DNA of 17,083 nt from an uncultured Angelakisella sp. (GTDB lineage: Bacteria > Bacillota > Clostridia > Oscillospirales > Ruminococcaceae). A model generated the notes under the pieces. The model searched no databases. It was not told where the DNA came from and saw only the letters and a program-made list of their open reading frames with translations. Below, in pieces: positions 14,530 to 17,083 of the stretch; the first letter of the stretch is position 1, and each line of letters starts with the position of its first letter. Location: contig CAJFUT010000192.1 in assembly GCA_904420255.1 (NCBI GenBank), forward strand, positions 1 through 17,083, read 5' to 3'. The position numbers and the translations under genes were made by a program.

Positions 14530-16794
14530 GTGGTGAAGGAAATGGTTACGCTCCACGAGGGAGGATATTATCTTCTGGGGGGCCGGGAATGGGTCCCCGA
14601 CGGGGAAGCCGCCCGGCGGCAGGGCCTCCCCCCGAAAAAGGAGGCGGAGCTGGGGGGCATCGCCCGGCGCATCCTCCGGGACCACAACAAAGGGGAGGGG
14701 GAGGACCTGCTGCGCCTCACCTTCGACAGCCTGGTTTCCCCGGACAACAACTACACCAGCATCCTCCAGACCGCCCGGGCCTCGGGCCTCCGGGAATTCC
14801 CGGTGCCCTATGTCCTTTCCAACTGCCACAATACCCTCTGCGCCGTGGGGGGCACCACCAGTGAGGACGACCACGCCTTCGGCCTCTCCTGCGCCAAGCG
14901 GTACGGCGGCATCTTCGTCCCCCGCTACCGGGGGGTGCTCCACCAGTATATGCGGGAGCGGATGGCCGGCGGCGGCAGGATGATCCTGGGCTCGGACAGC
15001 CACACCCGCTACGGCGCCCTGGGCACCCTGGGCTTCGGGGAAGGGGGCGGCGAGGTGGCAAAGCAGCTCCTGGGCCAGACCTACGACATCGCCCCGCCCC
15101 AGGTGGTGGCGGTGTGGCTCACCGGCTCCCCCCGCCCGGGGGTGGGCCCCATGGACGTGGCCCTGGCCCTGGTGGGGGCCACCTTCCGCAACGGCTTCCA
15201 TAAAAACAAGGTCCTGGAGTTTCTGGGGGACGGCATCGGCGGCCTTTCGGTGGAGTACCGCATGGGCATCGACGTCATGACCACCGAATCCGCCGCCCTT
15301 TCCAGCGTCTGGCGCACCGATGAGAAGGTCCGCCGGTGGCTGGCCCTCCACGGCCGGGAGGAGGACTTCCGCCTTCTGGAGCCCGCCGCCTGCGCCCATT
15401 ACGACGCCCTGGTGGAGATCGATCTTTCCCGGGTGGAGCCCATGATCGCCCTGCCCTTCCATCCCAGCAACGTCCGGACCATCCGGGAGTTCAGCGCCGC
15501 CCCCCGGGAGATCCTGGCGGAGGTGGAGGAGGAGGGCCGGAAGCTCTACGGCGGGGGCTTTTCCCTTTCGGACAAAATCCGGGACGGCCGCCTGATGGCG
15601 GACCAGGCCCTGATCTCCGGCTGCGCCGGGGGGATGTTTGAAAACCTCTGCGCCGTCCGGGATATCCTGGATGGGTACGTCATCCCCGGGGACAGCCTGG
15701 GCCTGGGGGTGAACCCCGCCAGCCAGCCCATCGCCGCCGAGCTGATGCGCCAAGGCATCGCCCAGGACCTGACCCTTTCCGGGGCGGTGGTGCGCCCCGC
15801 CATCTGCGGCCCCTGCTTCGGGGTCACCGACGTCCCCGCCAGCGGCCAGCTGAGCATCCGACACGTCACCCGGAATTACCCCGGCCGGGAGGGGGCCCAG
15901 AAGAACCGGGGCCAGTGGTCCTGCGCCGCCCTCATGGACGCCAGGAGCATCGCCGCCACCGTCCGCCGGGGCGGGCGGATCACCGGCGCCGATGAGCTGG
16001 AGGTTTCCTACCGGGAATATGACTACCATTATAATCCGGAAATCTATGAGAAGCAGGTCTATTCCGGCTGGGGCCGTCCCGTGGCGGAGGAGCCCATCCG
16101 CCTGGGGCCCGGCATCGCCGACTGGCCCCGGATGTATCCCCTGGGGGACCACCTGATCCTCCGGGTCACCGGGGCTTATGAGGGCTCGGTGACCACCGAC
16201 GACCTGATCCCTTCCGGCGAGGCCTCCGCCCACCGCAGCGACCCCAACCGTATTTCGGAGTATCTCCTGGTAAACAAGGACCGGGAGCTGGTGGGCCGGG
16301 CCAAGGCGGTCCGGGAGGAGGAGCGCCGCCGCCGGGAGGAAGACCGCCTGGAGGACCAGGACCTGGCGGAGGCCTTCCGCTGGCTCCGGGAAAAGACCGG
16401 CGCCGGTTTGAGCCAAGTGACCATCGGCGGCCTGCTGGCGGCGCCCCTCCTGGGGGACGGCTCCAGCCGGGAGCAGGCGGCCAGCAGCCAGAAGGTGCTG
16501 GGAGGCTGGGCCAACCTGGCGGAGGAATACGCCACCAAGCGGTACCGTTCCAACCTGATCAACTGGGGGCTGCTGCCCTTTACGGCGGAAGAGCTGCCAT
16601 CCCTGGCGCCGGGCCAGCTTCTGGTGGTGCCCCATATCCGTCAATGTTTGGCGGAAGGGAAAGCCCAGGTGGAAGGATACCTGGTTTCGGAGGGGATGAA
16701 GCCCATCCTCCTGGGGCTGGGCGCCCTGACTTCCACCGAGCGGGAAATCCTTTTGAAAGGCTGCGTCATCAATTATTACCGACGGGAGCAGTGA
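14530..16794 (+). CDS. YbhJ-like aconitase-family hydratase
   Basis: This 754-residue protein is a diverged aconitase homologue, close in length to E. coli YbhJ. Seen: GSDSHTRYGALG (154-165), cluster cysteines C365 (SGCAGG), C426 and C429 (CGPCFG), arginines R448 and R453 (TRNYPGR), TTDDLIPSG in the swivel domain and GDGSSREQA (643-650) with the catalytic serine loop. The Fe-S site and both substrate-carboxylate binding elements are kept. The Asp-His pair of aconitase is here C99-H100 (LSNCHNTL), and there is a long charged helix at about 590-622 (EEERRRREEDRLEDQ). The GTG at 14530 is used; GTG 14533 or ATG 14542 are possible. Probably it hydrates or dehydrates the product of the preceding isomerase. 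Its reaction is not known in any organism to my knowledge. Confidence 0.88.
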   Translation: MVKEMVTLHEGGYYLLGGREWVPDGEAARRQGLPPKKEAELGGIARRILRDHNKGEGEDLLRLTFDSLVSPDNNYTSILQTARASGLREFPVPYVLSNCHNTLCAVGGTTSEDDHAFGLSCAKRYGGIFVPRYRGVLHQYMRERMAGGGRMILGSDSHTRYGALGTLGFGEGGGEVAKQLLGQTYDIAPPQVVAVWLTGSPRPGVGPMDVALALVGATFRNGFHKNKVLEFLGDGIGGLSVEYRMGIDVMTTESAALSSVWRTDEKVRRWLALHGREEDFRLLEPAACAHYDALVEIDLSRVEPMIALPFHPSNVRTIREFSAAPREILAEVEEEGRKLYGGGFSLSDKIRDGRLMADQALISGCAGGMFENLCAVRDILDGYVIPGDSLGLGVNPASQPIAAELMRQGIAQDLTLSGAVVRPAICGPCFGVTDVPASGQLSIRHVTRNYPGREGAQKNRGQWSCAALMDARSIAATVRRGGRITGADELEVSYREYDYHYNPEIYEKQVYSGWGRPVAEEPIRLGPGIADWPRMYPLGDHLILRVTGAYEGSVTTDDLIPSGEASAHRSDPNRISEYLLVNKDRELVGRAKAVREEERRRREEDRLEDQDLAEAFRWLREKTGAGLSQVTIGGLLAAPLLGDGSSREQAASSQKVLGGWANLAEEYATKRYRSNLINWGLLPFTAEELPSLAPGQLLVVPHIRQCLAEGKAQVEGYLVSEGMKPILLGLGALTSTEREILLKGCVINYYRREQ

Positions 16795-16810
16795 TCCCAG
16801 CGGGTGTTTT

Positions 16811-16842
16811 CCGGGGAGCCCTCTCTTACAGGGGCTCCCCGG
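16811..16842 (+). terminator. GC-rich hairpin at the 3' end of the tricarboxylate locus
   Basis: An 11-bp perfect stem (CCGGGGAGCCC, 16811-16821, with its complement at 16832-16842) follows the stop codon by 16 bases. No T-run follows, so it is either a weak or factor-assisted terminator or an mRNA-end stabiliser. Confidence 0.5.
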
Positions 16843-16902
16843 TCCTGCAAAACCACGTCCTCCAATGAAGGACAAAATCCACTGAATACGGAATGGACGC
16901 AC

Positions 16903-16935
16903 TACAAATTGTATCATCCGAAACGAGGTATACAA
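16903..16935. promoter_or_regulatory. Widely spaced TTGTAT/ATACAA half-sites (possible operator)
   Basis: TTGTAT (16909-16914) and ATACAA (16930-16935) are the half-sites of the palindromes at 7522 and 9461, but separated by 15 instead of 5 bases. The left half also forms TACAAATTGTA (16903-16913). It is a weak match, recorded because it flanks the same locus. Confidence 0.3.
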
Positions 16936-17005
16936 CCTGTTGTCGGCGCCCAAAAAAGAAGAAAAAATTCAGGTAAATTGCACCGAAAAAATTTGTAAAA
17001 AGGTG

Positions 17006-17035
17006 TTGACAGTAGGGGAGGGGGTGTGGTATTAT
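17006..17035 (+). promoter_or_regulatory. Sigma-A promoter reading out of the right edge
   Basis: A perfect TTGACA (17006-17011), an 18-base spacer and TATTAT (17030-17035) lie in an AT-rich stretch. Transcription would start near 17042. Confidence 0.8.
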
Positions 17036-17041
17036 AACAAA

Positions 17042-17083
17042 GCCGTTCGGGCGGGGGAAACCGCCGGACGGGCTCGCACCTTG
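17042..17083 (+). ncRNA. 5' part of a structured RNA or structured leader, cut by the window edge
   Basis: Directly after the promoter, CCGTTCGG-G-CGG pairs with CCGCCGGACGG (11 bp with one bulge) around a GGGAAA loop, then GGCTCGCACCTTG runs off the edge. No start codon or ribosome binding site is visible. A small stable RNA such as SRP RNA, or a regulatory leader, is possible; too little is present to decide. Confidence 0.35.

Noticed and set aside
13321..16953. A 1210-codon minus-strand open frame
   Set aside because: Shadow of prpF copy 2 and the YbhJ-like gene. The length is caused by GC-rich codons that suppress stops on the opposite strand.
1..17083. CRISPR array, transposase, integrase, tRNA or rRNA genes
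   Set aside because: No spaced direct repeats, DDE/recombinase motifs, tRNA cloverleaf or rRNA signatures were recognised by eye on either strand.

Overview
The window looks like a high-GC, spore-forming Clostridia genome, most likely Oscillospiraceae-like. The reasons are the complete cotJA-cotJB-cotJC spore-coat cassette, a T-box leader, strong AAGGAGG-type ribosome binding sites, GTG starts and very GC-rich third codon positions. This assignment is inference from content; no species can be named.

Left part (1-5830) is mostly translation fidelity and spore coat. A YbaK-type Cys-tRNA(Pro) deacylase (+) meets, at a shared bidirectional terminator, a minus-strand pair alaS-hinT. A forward cotJABC operon follows. 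Next comes a 450-base non-coding block holding a minus-strand sigma-A promoter and T-box riboswitch, with a probable GCC (Ala) specifier, back to back with a plus-strand promoter for a second YbaK/EbsC-family protein. The only minus-strand gene downstream of the T-box is alaS, about 1.4 kb away, so a read-through alaS leader would run antisense across all of cotJABC.

Middle part (5865-7570) holds a LysR-family regulator, a clear intrinsic terminator, then an AT-rich orphan gene (7090-7416) that differs sharply in composition from everything around it.

Right part (7572-16794) is a one-directional metabolic locus: a GntR/FCD-type regulator, a PrpF-family isomerase, a complete aconitase, an isocitrate-dehydrogenase-type enzyme, a Cys-rich DUF1847 protein, a second PrpF-family isomerase (YbhH-like) and a diverged aconitase homologue matching E. 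coli YbhJ in length and architecture. The two halves each pair an isomerase of unsaturated tricarboxylates with an aconitase-fold hydratase. The simplest reading is catabolism of trans-aconitate or a related unsaturated acid: isomerase to cis-aconitate, aconitase to isocitrate, dehydrogenase to 2-oxoglutarate, with a second isomerase/hydratase pair for another, unknown acid. Two near-identical palindromes (7522-7542 and 9461-9481) place gntR/prpF and acn/idh under a probable common repressor. No transporter or citrate synthase is in the window.

The right edge (16795-17083) is non-coding, with a strong sigma-A promoter that reads out of the window into a structured RNA or leader.
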